NCBI GenBank assembly: GCA_035570235.1
Contig: DATMML010000091.1
Coordinates: 1-64,000, forward strand
Length of the DNA stretch: 64,000 nt
Source of the DNA: Vicinamibacteria bacterium
GTDB lineage: Bacteria; Acidobacteriota; Vicinamibacteria; Fen-336
Direction: 5' to 3'
The notes under the pieces are model-generated. The model did not search any database. It saw only the letters and a program-made list of their open reading frames with translations, and had not been told where the DNA came from. Shown here piece after piece: positions 18,042-26,301 of this stretch. The stretch's first letter is position 1; every line of letters starts with the position of its first letter. Both the position numbers and the translations under genes were made by a program.

Positions 18042-18070
18042 ACCGTAACCCACGACCCACCCGCCGTCAA
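18042..18070 (-). promoter_or_regulatory. Candidate promoter of the Hsp70/FHA operon
   Basis: On the minus strand, TTGACG (complement of 18065-18070), 17 bases, then TACGGT (complement of 18042-18047). The -35 is five of six, the -10 weak (three of six). Transcription would begin near 18035, leaving a leader of about 100 bases before the ATG at 17934. It lies back to back with the plus-strand promoter at 18132-18161, in the 297-base divergent gap, which otherwise shows no gene. Confidence 0.35.
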
Positions 18071-18131
18071 GCCGTCTCCAGGCCCGTCTCCAGGCCTGCT
18101 TGCCCGGTGCCGGCAACCCCGCAAACCGATC

Positions 18132-18161
18132 TTGATCGCGCCTTGGGTTGGGGGATATACT
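18132..18161 (+). promoter_or_regulatory. Candidate promoter of the DUF481 gene
   Basis: TTGATC (18132-18137), an 18-base spacer, then TATACT (18156-18161), matching consensus at four and five of six positions. The predicted start is about 60 bases before the ATG at 18232. The position in a divergent gap supports it. Confidence 0.5.
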
Positions 18162-18231
18162 CCTGCTCCCCTCCGCGAACGAATTGAGGTCGCCCAGAAC
18201 TGATGTGCACTCTCGAACGAGGTTGCGATAT

Positions 18232-19200
18232 ATGAGACACCCATTTCGCGCTGCCGCCGTGGCGGCTCTGGCCTTCGCCTTTGGGATCCTCCCTGCGTCT
18301 AGCCGCGCGGAGACCAAACCCGTGGGGTGGTCAGCCAACATCAACCTGGGAGCCGTATTGACCCAGGGCAACACCGAGACCGTAAGCGCCACCCTGAAGG
18401 CCAGAGTCGAACGAAACTGGCTGCGAACCCTCTTCTACATCGACGGATCGGGCATGAGGCAGGATGCCACGGACAACACCTCGTATGCCGTGGGGGACGC
18501 TTCGTTTGTCCAGCCGAACGGCGGCGCGCCGGGAAAAGTCTGCACCGGCACATGTGTGGTTTTCCCAAACTCGGTACGGTCGACGAAGGCGGAGAAGTAC
18601 TCATTCGACATGGGCTTCGAGCGACGGATCACTGAGCGCGTCTTCTGGGACGCGGAAGGAGCCTACGATCGGGACCTGTTCAGTGGTGTGCAGCGCAAGG
18701 TGGCCGGGCGACTGGGCGTAGGCTACGTCTGGAGCAGCCGGGACAACGGCGATTTCAAGCTGGGCGTGCAGGCCACTTACACGGACCAACAAGAGATTAA
18801 CCCGAACCCGGACACCAAGGACCATTACGTGGGTGGTCGCGTGACCGCGGAGTACGACGTCAAGTTCGGGATGACCAAGCAAAACACCTTCAACAGCAAG
18901 CTCGCCGCGGACGAGGACCTTCAGGTCACGAACGACTTCCGAACTACCTGGGACAACACCCTGACCGTGAACATGACGCAGAAGCTGTCCCTCCAGGTGG
19001 GCGACAAGCTGGCGTTCCGCAACCTTCCGGCCTTGAATACGATTCCCCTCTTCGCTAGCCAGGCCCTGGCCCAGGCCGCGGGGGCGTCGGGTAGCGGCCA
19101 GACCCTGACCCCTTTCAAGAAGGTGGACAACACAGTGCAGGTAACACTGGTGATCAGCTGGACGCCGCACGCACCCACCGCCTCGCGGCCGACTCGGTAG
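18232..19200 (+). CDS. DUF481-family outer-membrane beta-barrel protein
   Basis: 322 residues from the ATG at 18232, behind GAGG. A signal peptide covers about residues 1-26, cut near S-S-R-A-E. The mature part alternates polar and hydrophobic residues in strands, with the family's opening pattern N-L-G-A-V-L-T-Q-G-N-T-E-T. Internal features are K-Y-S-F-D-M-G-F-E-R and a final strand V-Q-V-T-L-V-I-S-W. DUF481 proteins (YdiY type) are outer-membrane barrels of poorly known function, some salt-responsive. It is divergent from the Hsp70/FHA operon and precedes the second FHA gene. Confidence 0.85.
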   Translation: MRHPFRAAAVAALAFAFGILPASSRAETKPVGWSANINLGAVLTQGNTETVSATLKARVERNWLRTLFYIDGSGMRQDATDNTSYAVGDASFVQPNGGAPGKVCTGTCVVFPNSVRSTKAEKYSFDMGFERRITERVFWDAEGAYDRDLFSGVQRKVAGRLGVGYVWSSRDNGDFKLGVQATYTDQQEINPNPDTKDHYVGGRVTAEYDVKFGMTKQNTFNSKLAADEDLQVTNDFRTTWDNTLTVNMTQKLSLQVGDKLAFRNLPALNTIPLFASQALAQAAGASGSGQTLTPFKKVDNTVQVTLVISWTPHAPTASRPTR

Positions 19201-19291
19201 GCCCTTAACCGAAGGGGTGCGGGGAAGAAAGCAGACTTTGGGGTTCCCCCGGGGGGCGGTGCCCTAGGGGGACAGCCGAGGAACGGAACAG

Positions 19292-19927
19292 ATGACCAGC
19301 CTTTGGCTCTTACCCCCGGACGGCGATCCCATCCGGGTCGATGGCGACCGCAGTGTCGTCGGACGGGATCCCCACGTGGACGTGGTCGTCAACGACAACT
19401 CGGTGTCCCGCAAGCATGCGGTGATCGAGCGGGACTCGGACACTTGGATCGTGGCCGACCAGAAGAGCGCCAACGGCACCTGGATCGACGGCCAGCGGGT
19501 CATCCGCGCCATCCTCAAGCCTGGCCAGCAGGTCCGGTTCGGGGCGGTCAGCTTCGACATCAGCCTGGAAAAGCCGGCCTCCCGTGGCCGGGCGGGCCAG
19601 ACCGCCGAACCCCCCCCGCCCCCCCGTCGGCCCCAACCTCCCCCAGCCCCGCACGACTCGACCCGCGCCGCTCCTCCCCCCCGGCGCGGACATCCTCCCG
19701 CGGCGGGGGGGTCGTCGCTGGAGGAAGCGGCCGAACTGCTCGGAGTTCTTGCCGGTGCGCCCAAGCACGAGATCCGAAAAAAGTATCAAAAGATCTACAA
19801 CGACTACCAGATCCGCCTGACCAACGCTCCCACCCCAAGCCTGAAGCGTATGTATCAGAAGAACTTACAGGATCTGAAGGCCGCGGCAGAGCTTCTCTCG
19901 CCCGGAATCCTAGACGACGGGGCCTGA
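19292..19927 (+). CDS. FHA / J-like adaptor protein (soluble)
   Basis: 211 residues. The FHA domain (1-93) has GR at 24-25, S-V-S-R-K-H at 37-42 and NGT at 61-63, nearly the same as in the 485-aa protein. A Pro/Arg-rich linker (105-140) is followed by a J-like domain at 142-205 (E-L-L-G-V-L-A-G-A, then E-I-R-K-K-Y, then K-N-L-Q-D-L). It is collinear with that of the larger protein and likewise lacks HPD. There is no membrane helix. It reads like a soluble version of the same adaptor. It lies 91 bases after the DUF481 gene and just before the strong promoter of the coiled-coil run. Confidence 0.87.
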   Translation: MTSLWLLPPDGDPIRVDGDRSVVGRDPHVDVVVNDNSVSRKHAVIERDSDTWIVADQKSANGTWIDGQRVIRAILKPGQQVRFGAVSFDISLEKPASRGRAGQTAEPPPPPRRPQPPPAPHDSTRAAPPPRRGHPPAAGGSSLEEAAELLGVLAGAPKHEIRKKYQKIYNDYQIRLTNAPTPSLKRMYQKNLQDLKAAAELLSPGILDDGA

Positions 19928-20330
19928 CCGACGGGGTAGCCGCGAATTACTTGTCGGTAGAAGAAAATTATAAAAAAATCCTTGACGCCAAGGGCTAAGA
20001 GTCCTACTATCTCGTTTGTCCCTCCCGGAAAACATTCATGCGGTGGAGCCCGAAGGGTCGTTCGTCTCCGAGCGGCGGTGAGGTGTCCGCGGCCTCACCC
20101 CGCGGTGTCCCTGGTCCGCGCGGCGGAAAAATCCCTTCTTTGTGTCGGTAGTCACAGTCGACAACGGGGGTCGTTCGTACATTTGCACGAAAGCGAAAGT
20201 AACGATGAAGGGGACAAGGAGCTTCGATCCGGTGATGCGGTCAGCGAGTGAAACGCGGGGCGACGAGGCGGGCTCAGGACCGGCCAGCGTGATGACCCCT
20301 GCGCCAAACCGAATGGAGGTTCGATAAGTC
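19928..20330 (+). other. 403-base gap: promoter region and long leader of the coiled-coil genes
   Basis: No convincing gene. A frame of 89 codons at 19982-20251 has no ribosome site and begins at the -35 hexamer, so I reject it. The gap holds an A/T-rich stretch, a strong promoter and a leader of about 315 bases. In the leader, GGTGAGG (20077-20083) can pair with CCTCACC (20093-20099), and the 11-base direct repeat GGGTCGTTCGT occurs at 20055-20065 and 20168-20178. I could not match the leader to a known riboswitch class. Confidence 0.6.
19967..20010 (+). promoter_or_regulatory. Strong sigma70 promoter with UP-like element
   Basis: TTGACG (19982-19987), an exact 17-base spacer, then TACTAT (20005-20010): five of six matches in each hexamer. 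Immediately upstream, about 19967-19980 is almost all A and T, ending in a run of seven A, as in the UP elements of rRNA-type promoters. This A/T-rich stretch is unusual against the surrounding sequence. It faces the four coiled-coil genes starting at 20331, with a transcription start expected near 20017. Confidence 0.72.
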
Positions 20331-21224
20331 ATGGCAAAGTCAGAGATGCAAGAGGCCCTAGCCGCAGCTGAGGCCGCAGCGGAGAAGCTGGCTTCGGAGG
20401 CGGAGCAGGCTCAGCAGGCCATCGAAGGGTTGAACAAGCGAGTCAACATGCTCGACGAGCGCATCGAACTGGTGGGAGACGAGTCCAAGACCCGCCTCCA
20501 GCACCTCATGGAGGAGCTCGAGAAGGCCCAGCACGACTACGACAGCCACGGCGCGACGCTCAAGCAGAACTACGCCGAGATGGTCAAGAAGGCGGGCGAG
20601 GTCGAGCACCAGACGGAAGAGCTCGTGCAGAAGATCCATGCGGGAACGCAGGAGGTCCAAGCGGCCCATCACGAGGTTGAGAACAACATCAACCATGAGG
20701 CGGACGACAAGAAGCACAAGATAACCGACCTCACGCAGAAGATCGAGCAGCTGCACAAGGGCGTCGAGGAGGAGGCCCACGAGGCCGAGACCCTGGTCAA
20801 CGCCTTCAAGGAGAATGTGGACCACGCCGTGCACTCCGTGAAGGACAACACCGACCACTTCACCAACGAGCTCAACCAGGTGAAGAGCACCCACGACGAG
20901 GAGACCCACAGCCTCTTCGACACCATCTCCCAGTTCGTGAGCCACGCCGGGAGCACCATGAGCGAGATGCACGGCAACCTGGAGCACATGACGGAAGGGG
21001 CAATCGGCCAGGTCGGGACGCAGTTCATGGAGCAGGCCATCAACGCCCTCACCGGCAGCTCCGGCCCTCTGCACAGCGCCTTCGAGACCCTGACCGGGAA
21101 TATCGGAAACAGCCACGAGAGCTTCATGGGCAAGTTCCAGGGCATCGCCTCGCAAGTGGAGAACATCACCGACGTCCTGAAGCCCATCGAGCCCGTGATC
21201 GACGCGATCAAGGCTCTGACCTAG
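20331..21224 (+). CDS. Coiled-coil protein 1 of a four-gene set
   Basis: 297 residues with no signal peptide. Nearly the whole chain up to about residue 215 is predicted helical with heptad spacing. It is acidic, rich in Glu, Gln, Lys and His, with only three Arg and three Pro. The last 70 residues are more Gly/Ser-rich and end in a hydrophobic amphipathic helix (D-V-L-K-P-I-E-P-V-I-D-A-I). A GGAGG ribosome site precedes the ATG. The heptad pattern resembles apolipoprotein-type or filament-forming helices, but no family is recognised. First gene behind the strong promoter; likely abundant. Confidence 0.82.
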   Translation: MAKSEMQEALAAAEAAAEKLASEAEQAQQAIEGLNKRVNMLDERIELVGDESKTRLQHLMEELEKAQHDYDSHGATLKQNYAEMVKKAGEVEHQTEELVQKIHAGTQEVQAAHHEVENNINHEADDKKHKITDLTQKIEQLHKGVEEEAHEAETLVNAFKENVDHAVHSVKDNTDHFTNELNQVKSTHDEETHSLFDTISQFVSHAGSTMSEMHGNLEHMTEGAIGQVGTQFMEQAINALTGSSGPLHSAFETLTGNIGNSHESFMGKFQGIASQVENITDVLKPIEPVIDAIKALT

Positions 21225-21264
21225 GGCGGCGTGAGCACTTAAGGCAAGGAGCGGAGGAATAGCA

Positions 21265-22242
21265 ATGGCCGACCCACTTGAACACGTACACGACTTCACC
21301 CAGCACCTGACCGCCGCCTCAGACGTGGTCCAGCACGGCACCGACAGCGTTGGCCAACAGGGCGACCAGGTCGACCACATCGAGGAGGGCTTCGCGAGCC
21401 ACGCCGAGGACTTCGTGAAGCTCGTGCAGCAGTTCACCGAGACCCTCACCCACGAGCACGCGGAGCTGAACGAAGAGTTCGAGCAGCTCCACACCGCCGT
21501 GACGGAGGGAACCAACCACCACCTGGGCGGGACCCTCGAGTACCTGGAGCACGCGGAGGAGGAGCACTCTCAGGTGCTGTCGCAGTCCGAGCAGCACCTC
21601 CACGAGCAGTACCAGAACCTGGATCAGCATGGCTTCCAGACCGTGGAACACACCCACCAGGAGGTCGATCACTCCGTGGGCGACCTTGATCACATGACCC
21701 AGGACACCTTCAAGACCTTCGGCGAGGGCGTGCACTCGCTGGAGAGCAACCTGAGCGAGCTCAAGGGCAAGACCGAGGATCACTTCCACGACATCATCGA
21801 GCATCTCGGGGGGCCCATCGCCAGCGCCCTCAAAGACACCTTCGAACACGCCACCCAAGGTTTTGCCCAGACCATCACCAGCAACTTCACGAGTCAGCTG
21901 GGTGAGCTGGGAGGGAACTTCACGAACCTCTTCAGCCAGTTCGGGCAGACCGCGGAAGAGGTCGGCTCGGAACTCATCAAGACCGGCGAGGACATCTTCA
22001 AGGACATGGTCGAGCACGCCGAGCAAGAGGTCACCCAGAAGATCGCGCAGACCGTGGAGCACGCCATCGAAGAGGTCATCGAGGAGCTGGTCCAGGAGCT
22101 GGTGGAGCACATCGTGGAGGGGACGGCGGGGGCTGCCGTCACCGCCGCCATCGGGGAGTTCGTGCCTCTCCTGGCCATTTGCAAGGCCATCCTGCCCATC
22201 ATCGACGAGCTGATCAAGGCCATGACCCTCGGTCTCGGCTAA
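21265..22242 (+). CDS. Coiled-coil protein 2: His-rich, no arginine
   Basis: 325 residues. I see no Arg at all, remarkable for a GC-rich genome where Arg codons are favoured. About 28 His and very many Glu/Asp/Gln give a strongly acidic protein. Long amphipathic helices run to about residue 290, often as E-H or H-x-x-E. The C-terminus (A-A-V-T-A-A-I-G-E-F-V-P-L-L-A, then I-L-P-I-I) is hydrophobic enough to insert into or lie on a membrane. There is no signal peptide. Preceded by GGAGG and 40 bases from gene 1. Function unknown; pH sensing, metal binding or a structural role are possibilities. Confidence 0.82.
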   Translation: MADPLEHVHDFTQHLTAASDVVQHGTDSVGQQGDQVDHIEEGFASHAEDFVKLVQQFTETLTHEHAELNEEFEQLHTAVTEGTNHHLGGTLEYLEHAEEEHSQVLSQSEQHLHEQYQNLDQHGFQTVEHTHQEVDHSVGDLDHMTQDTFKTFGEGVHSLESNLSELKGKTEDHFHDIIEHLGGPIASALKDTFEHATQGFAQTITSNFTSQLGELGGNFTNLFSQFGQTAEEVGSELIKTGEDIFKDMVEHAEQEVTQKIAQTVEHAIEEVIEELVQELVEHIVEGTAGAAVTAAIGEFVPLLAICKAILPIIDELIKAMTLGLG

Positions 22243-22279
22243 CCGGACCGGGCAATGAGCTGGAAGGGAGTTTTTGATC

Positions 22280-23215
22280 ATGTCTGATCTCCAAGAAACG
22301 TTGAAGCAGCTGGGGGACGATCTCCCCAAGATCACGCAAGAGATGGACCAGCTCGTCCACAGGGGGGCGGAGGCGGAGAAGAACGCAGACGATCTCCTGA
22401 AGACGTTCGAGCAGGTCGAGCAGGAGGCCCAATCGATCTTCCATGAGATCGAGCAGGCCTTGGCCGCCCTCAAGCAGGATGCCACCCATCACCTCCAGGA
22501 ATTGAACCAGGATCTGGCGGGCGTCGAGAAGGGCCTGGAGGAAGTGAAGACGCTCGAGCACACCCGCGACGAGCTGAAGAGTGGCGTCGAGGCCGCGGGC
22601 CACGCCATGACCAGCTTCCAGAGCAAGATGCAGGAAGGCGCCGAGGACCTCAACCATGCCCACGAGGAGTTCAAGAGCTCGCTCAACAAGGTGAAAGAGG
22701 GCGTGGAGGAGGGCCACAGCCAGCTGGAGCAGGCCCAGAACGAGGTCCACTCCGCAGGCGAGGCCCTGCAGCACAAGGTCGAGGAGAGCAAGAACAGCCT
22801 CAGCGACCTCATCCAGAATGTGTTCCACAACGCCATGGACCAGCACCTGCAAGAGACCGAGTCCAAGGTGACCGAGTTCCTCTCCGCGGCCCACAGCCTC
22901 GGGGATCAGTTCGAGCACCAGGCGACCGACCTCCTGAACAATGTGGTCAAGGCCAAGTCGCACGAGATCATGGACGAGGCCAAGAACAAGATCGAGGAGG
23001 AGCTCAAGTCGCTCATGGACAAGGCCACGGACGAGATCTGCCATGCCATCGAGGGAATGGTGGAGAAGGTCACCGGGGCCAAGGCCAGCTCGGAGGAGCA
23101 CAAGACCGCCACCAAGGGCCACGTCGACGCTGTCAACGAGTTCTCGGAGCCCTTCAAAGCCGCCATCGATGCGGTGAAGGGTGCCTGCGAGACCGTCGGT
23201 ATCAACTTCGGCTAG
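22280..23215 (+). CDS. Coiled-coil protein 3
   Basis: 311 residues from the ATG at 22280; a TTG six bases upstream is possible but less well placed relative to GGAAGGGAG. Continuous amphipathic helices with heptads, two Arg, about 20 His, and many Glu, Gln and Lys. Two Cys occur near the C-terminus (D-E-I-C-H, G-A-C-E-T). It ends with a short helix and G-I-N-F-G, similar in position to the C-terminal helices of its neighbours. Clearly of the same type as genes 1, 2 and 4, though direct similarity is mostly compositional. Confidence 0.82.
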   Translation: MSDLQETLKQLGDDLPKITQEMDQLVHRGAEAEKNADDLLKTFEQVEQEAQSIFHEIEQALAALKQDATHHLQELNQDLAGVEKGLEEVKTLEHTRDELKSGVEAAGHAMTSFQSKMQEGAEDLNHAHEEFKSSLNKVKEGVEEGHSQLEQAQNEVHSAGEALQHKVEESKNSLSDLIQNVFHNAMDQHLQETESKVTEFLSAAHSLGDQFEHQATDLLNNVVKAKSHEIMDEAKNKIEEELKSLMDKATDEICHAIEGMVEKVTGAKASSEEHKTATKGHVDAVNEFSEPFKAAIDAVKGACETVGINFG

Positions 23216-23261
23216 GTTTGGCGTCGCTTAGAGAAAACTGCGTAGGTAGAGGAGGATTTCC

Positions 23262-24173
23262 GTGAATCTAGAAGCTGCGGCAAGCAAGGCGCTCAGCGAC
23301 GTCAAGAACCTGATCAACGATTTCGGGGAAGGGTTCAAGGCTTTCGATGCCCTCGAGGAGTCTATCAAGAAGGTTTCTCAGGAGATCCACGCGGACTGGC
23401 CCCAGGCCCTGGAGAAGGCGAAGCACCTGCTGGATGACATCAAGCGCCAGCAGCACGATCTGGACGAAGAGGCGCATCACGCCGACCAGATCCTGAAGGA
23501 CGTGCAGCACAAGCTGGACGCCGCCCACCATGATGCCCAGGAGGCGTTGCAACAGACCCACCAGGGAGTCCAGGAGCTCGAGCAACACGTCCACGGCTTA
23601 GAGCCCGACGTGGCCCAGGTCTTGAGCCATGCCGAGGACACCGGACACTCACTCCGGGACGGGGCGAATCACCTCCACGACGAGTTCCACCACAAGGTGC
23701 AGGACGTAAGCCACTACATGCACAACGACGCGGTCAGCGGCTTTAAGGATTCGGAGAGCCACGTCGGGGATCACACCCACGAATACCACGATCACGTTCA
23801 GAGCAACGTGATGCCCGAGATCCAGAGCAAGCACGAGGACTGCCACCACCACATGGATGAGCACCATAGCCAGCTCGAGGAGAAGCTCAGCCAGCTGCAC
23901 CAGCAGCAGGAAGAGCACACCACCCAGTCCATGAACGACTGCCACGAGAAGCACAGCCAGGTCTTCCAGGACTTCACGCAGATCGGCGAGCAGGCCCAGC
24001 ACATCATGGATGCGCTCAGCAAGGCCGTCGACGCGGGGGGCACCGCCGTCCACGAGGGTAGCGAGGTCATCGGTGCGACCTGCGACAGCCTGGGTATCGG
24101 GCTCAAGCTGTGCATCGACATCTTCAAGGAAATTTCGGACATGTTCAAACACTTCTCGTTCCTCGGGCTCTAA
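23262..24173 (+). CDS. Coiled-coil protein 4: about 12% histidine
   Basis: 303 residues from the GTG at 23262 behind GAGGAGG. It holds about 37 His, densest at residues 160-240, with clusters such as D-H-T-H-E-Y-H-D-H and D-C-H-H-H-M-D-E-H-H. Only two Arg. The N-terminal 150 residues form regular amphipathic helices. Cys occurs in D-C-H and D-C-H-E settings, which together with His could bind zinc, nickel or copper. The C-terminal 45 residues are hydrophobic. No signal peptide. Last of the four, followed 16 bases later by a strong terminator. Confidence 0.82.
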   Translation: MNLEAAASKALSDVKNLINDFGEGFKAFDALEESIKKVSQEIHADWPQALEKAKHLLDDIKRQQHDLDEEAHHADQILKDVQHKLDAAHHDAQEALQQTHQGVQELEQHVHGLEPDVAQVLSHAEDTGHSLRDGANHLHDEFHHKVQDVSHYMHNDAVSGFKDSESHVGDHTHEYHDHVQSNVMPEIQSKHEDCHHHMDEHHSQLEEKLSQLHQQQEEHTTQSMNDCHEKHSQVFQDFTQIGEQAQHIMDALSKAVDAGGTAVHEGSEVIGATCDSLGIGLKLCIDIFKEISDMFKHFSFLGL

Positions 24174-24188
24174 GCGGGGGACGAGCAG

Positions 24189-24223
24189 AGCCGGGGGGCG
24201 GGCGCCCCCCGGCTTGTTGTTTC
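24189..24223 (+). terminator. Rho-independent terminator closing the coiled-coil operon
   Basis: AGCCGGGGGGC (from 24189) pairs perfectly with its complement ending at 24214, an 11-12 bp GC stem with a tiny loop, followed by TTGTTGTTT. This is the clearest intrinsic terminator I found, and it separates the four coiled-coil genes from the methyltransferase gene 23 bases beyond. Confidence 0.85.
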
Positions 24224-24245
24224 CTGGCATTAGAAGCGAGCACAA

Positions 24246-25865
24246 ATGGAGCAAGTCGGAGCGGGACCGCCGGCACCGGAGAGCGCTACCTTCGTCCTCG
24301 AAGAGAAAAAGCGCCTGTCCGACTCCTTGATCTGGCGCCTACAACGGGATTTCTACGGCCAAAAGGGCGAGGAGGCCTGGCTGACGGGCCGCACCCCGTA
24401 TTACGTCACCAGCAACGCCTTCATCGCCAACGCCTACGCAAGGGTGGTCGCGGGCTTCCTTCGGGACTGCGCCCGGGCCAGCTCCTCCCTCGGCCCCCTC
24501 GACCCCAGGGAGCCCGTCTACATCCTGGAGGTCGCGGCCGGATCCGGGAAGTTCGGCTTCCTCTTCCTGAAGAAGCTGCTCGCCCTCAAGCAAAGGATCC
24601 CCCTCTTGGCCGGCCTCACGTTGCGCTATGTGATGACCGACCTCGTGCCCGCCAACCTGAAGGCTTGGCAGGCGCGCGACCGTTTTCGCCCCTTCGTGGA
24701 AGCGGGGGTCCTCGATTTTGCGACTTTCGATCTGGAGCGGGACGAGAAAATCACCCTCGCCCATTCCGGGCAGACCCTCTCCGCGGAGAGCCTGAAGAAC
24801 CCCCTGGCCGTGATCGCCAACTACGCTTTCGATACCACCGCCCAGGATGCGTTCTGGATCAAGGGAGGAGCGCTGCAGGAGAGCCTGGTCACCACCGCCT
24901 CCACCCGAAAGGAAAAAGAGGGTCTCCCGGATCCGGAGACGTTGAAGCGAGTCTCCACCCGCTACGAGCAGCGGCCGGTGGAGGACGACTATTACGAGGA
25001 CGAGGCCATGAACCGGATCCTGGCCGCCTATCGGACGCGGCTGGGCGACACATCATTCCTCTTCCCTATCGGGGCCCTGAAGGGCATCCGAACCCTAAGG
25101 GCCATGGCCAGCGGGCGGATGCTCCTGCTCTCCGGCGACAAGGGCTACACCCACGAGGACGAGCTGACCGTGCGAGGCGATCCCCAGATGGCGTTGCACG
25201 GCGGCTTCTCCATGATGGTGAACTACCACGCCATCGGGCTCTATTTCCGCGAGCACGGGGGCCTGGCTCTCCATTCCTCATCCCGGAACAAGAGCCTCAA
25301 GGTGTCCGCCTTCCTGAGCGGAGCCCCCGAGGCCATGCTCGCGGAGACGCGCTCGGCATTCCACCAGGCCATCGACGGCTTCGGCCCCTGTGAGTACTAC
25401 GCCCTCGTCACCGGCATCCGCAAGGAGCTGCCCGCGCCATCCCTGGACGTGATTCTGGGCCTCCTCCGGGTCGGAGAGGGGGACCCCCACCTGGTCAGCC
25501 TGTTCGCGCTGCCCTTGGCCGATCACGCCAAGAAGGCGCCAGATCCCGCGCGGCGGGAGTTGGTCCGAGCCCTCGAGCAGGCCTGGGACCACTTCTATCC
25601 CATGGACCACGATCTGCCCTTCGAGCTGGGAAGGATCTACAGCGCCCTGGAGCGACCCTTGGACGCCCTCCGCTGCTACCTGGAGTCCCTGAGGCTGTAC
25701 AAGGAGCACCCCGCCACCCTCTTCAATGCCGGGCTCTGCCTGTACCGCCTGCAACGGCCCCAGGAGGCCCTCACCCTGATGGAACGGGCCCTCAGCATCC
25801 AGGAGGGATACGGACCGGCCCGGGAGTGGAGAATTCGCCTCCAGAGCGAGCTCGCGGGGCGCTGA
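24246..25865 (+). CDS. Class I SAM-dependent methyltransferase with TPR tail
   Basis: 539 residues. The SAM-binding motif I is Y-I-L-E-V-A-A-G-S-G-K-F-G at about 92-104, preceded by P-Y-Y-V-T-S-N-A-F-I. This order recalls MidA/NDUFAF7-type arginine methyltransferases (a Y-hydrophobic-T-S-P-x-I motif ahead of E-x-G-x-G), but the usual P after T-S is missing, so the family call is tentative. Residues from about 430 to the end read as two or three TPR helices (L-F-N-A-G-L-C-L-Y-R-L, then A-L-T-L-M-E-R-A-L). It lies between the coiled-coil set and complex I cluster 2. NDUFAF7 assists complex I assembly by methylating the NuoD homologue; whether this protein does so is open. Confidence 0.72.
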   Translation: MEQVGAGPPAPESATFVLEEKKRLSDSLIWRLQRDFYGQKGEEAWLTGRTPYYVTSNAFIANAYARVVAGFLRDCARASSSLGPLDPREPVYILEVAAGSGKFGFLFLKKLLALKQRIPLLAGLTLRYVMTDLVPANLKAWQARDRFRPFVEAGVLDFATFDLERDEKITLAHSGQTLSAESLKNPLAVIANYAFDTTAQDAFWIKGGALQESLVTTASTRKEKEGLPDPETLKRVSTRYEQRPVEDDYYEDEAMNRILAAYRTRLGDTSFLFPIGALKGIRTLRAMASGRMLLLSGDKGYTHEDELTVRGDPQMALHGGFSMMVNYHAIGLYFREHGGLALHSSSRNKSLKVSAFLSGAPEAMLAETRSAFHQAIDGFGPCEYYALVTGIRKELPAPSLDVILGLLRVGEGDPHLVSLFALPLADHAKKAPDPARRELVRALEQAWDHFYPMDHDLPFELGRIYSALERPLDALRCYLESLRLYKEHPATLFNAGLCLYRLQRPQEALTLMERALSIQEGYGPAREWRIRLQSELAGR

Positions 25866-25886
25866 CCCCGTCGGACGACTCTCCTT

Positions 25887-26261
25887 CTAGCCCTGGCCGA
25901 GCTGCTGCTGGACCCAGAGCAGCTCGGTGCGCCGGGCCGTCAGCAGGCGCATCTCGAACCCGAAGTCGGTAAGCTCCTTCTGAAGGTGGTGGTCCTGGCT
26001 CGCGGGGTGGCTGGCTACGCGCGCGCGCGCCGCCTTCTCGAAGCGCTTCTTCGCCTCCTCGAACTGCCGGGCGTTCTGGACGAGCCGCTTCTCCACTTGA
26101 TCGGCCAGGAAGGCGTGTGCGTCTGCCCCCACCCCGCCCCCGGCCACCCGGGGGGACGAAGGGGGCAATGGCCCGGCCCTCTTCGCGGCCACCGCCGACC
26201 CCGCGGGCGCGGCCTTCTTCGCTTTCGTGGCTCCACCCTTCGTTTCTGCCTTCTTCTTCAA
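25887..26261 (-). CDS. Small basic helical protein, unknown
   Basis: 124 residues. A Lys/Ala/Pro-rich N-terminal tail of about 45 residues (K-K-K-A-E-T-K..) resembles a nucleic-acid or acidic-partner binding tail. It is followed by two charged amphipathic helices (V-E-K-R-L-V-Q, then F-E-E-A-K-K-R-F-E-K-A) and a final helix with R-R-T-E-L-L-W-V-Q-Q-Q-L. It is the second gene of a minus pair with 26302-27042, 40 bases downstream, and converges on the methyltransferase gene. Its positive tail could pair with the very acidic coiled-coil proteins nearby; that is speculation. Confidence 0.6.
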   Translation of the reverse strand: MKKKAETKGGATKAKKAAPAGSAVAAKRAGPLPPSSPRVAGGGVGADAHAFLADQVEKRLVQNARQFEEAKKRFEKAARARVASHPASQDHHLQKELTDFGFEMRLLTARRTELLWVQQQLGQG

Positions 26262-26301
26262 ATACCCCTCCTCGTTCCTGCGCCCGTCGCCTACGACCCC
26301 C

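Noticed and set aside
19982-20251. 89-codon frame in the leader of the coiled-coil genes
   Set aside because: It begins at the -35 hexamer of the promoter, has no ribosome site and shows no conserved pattern.
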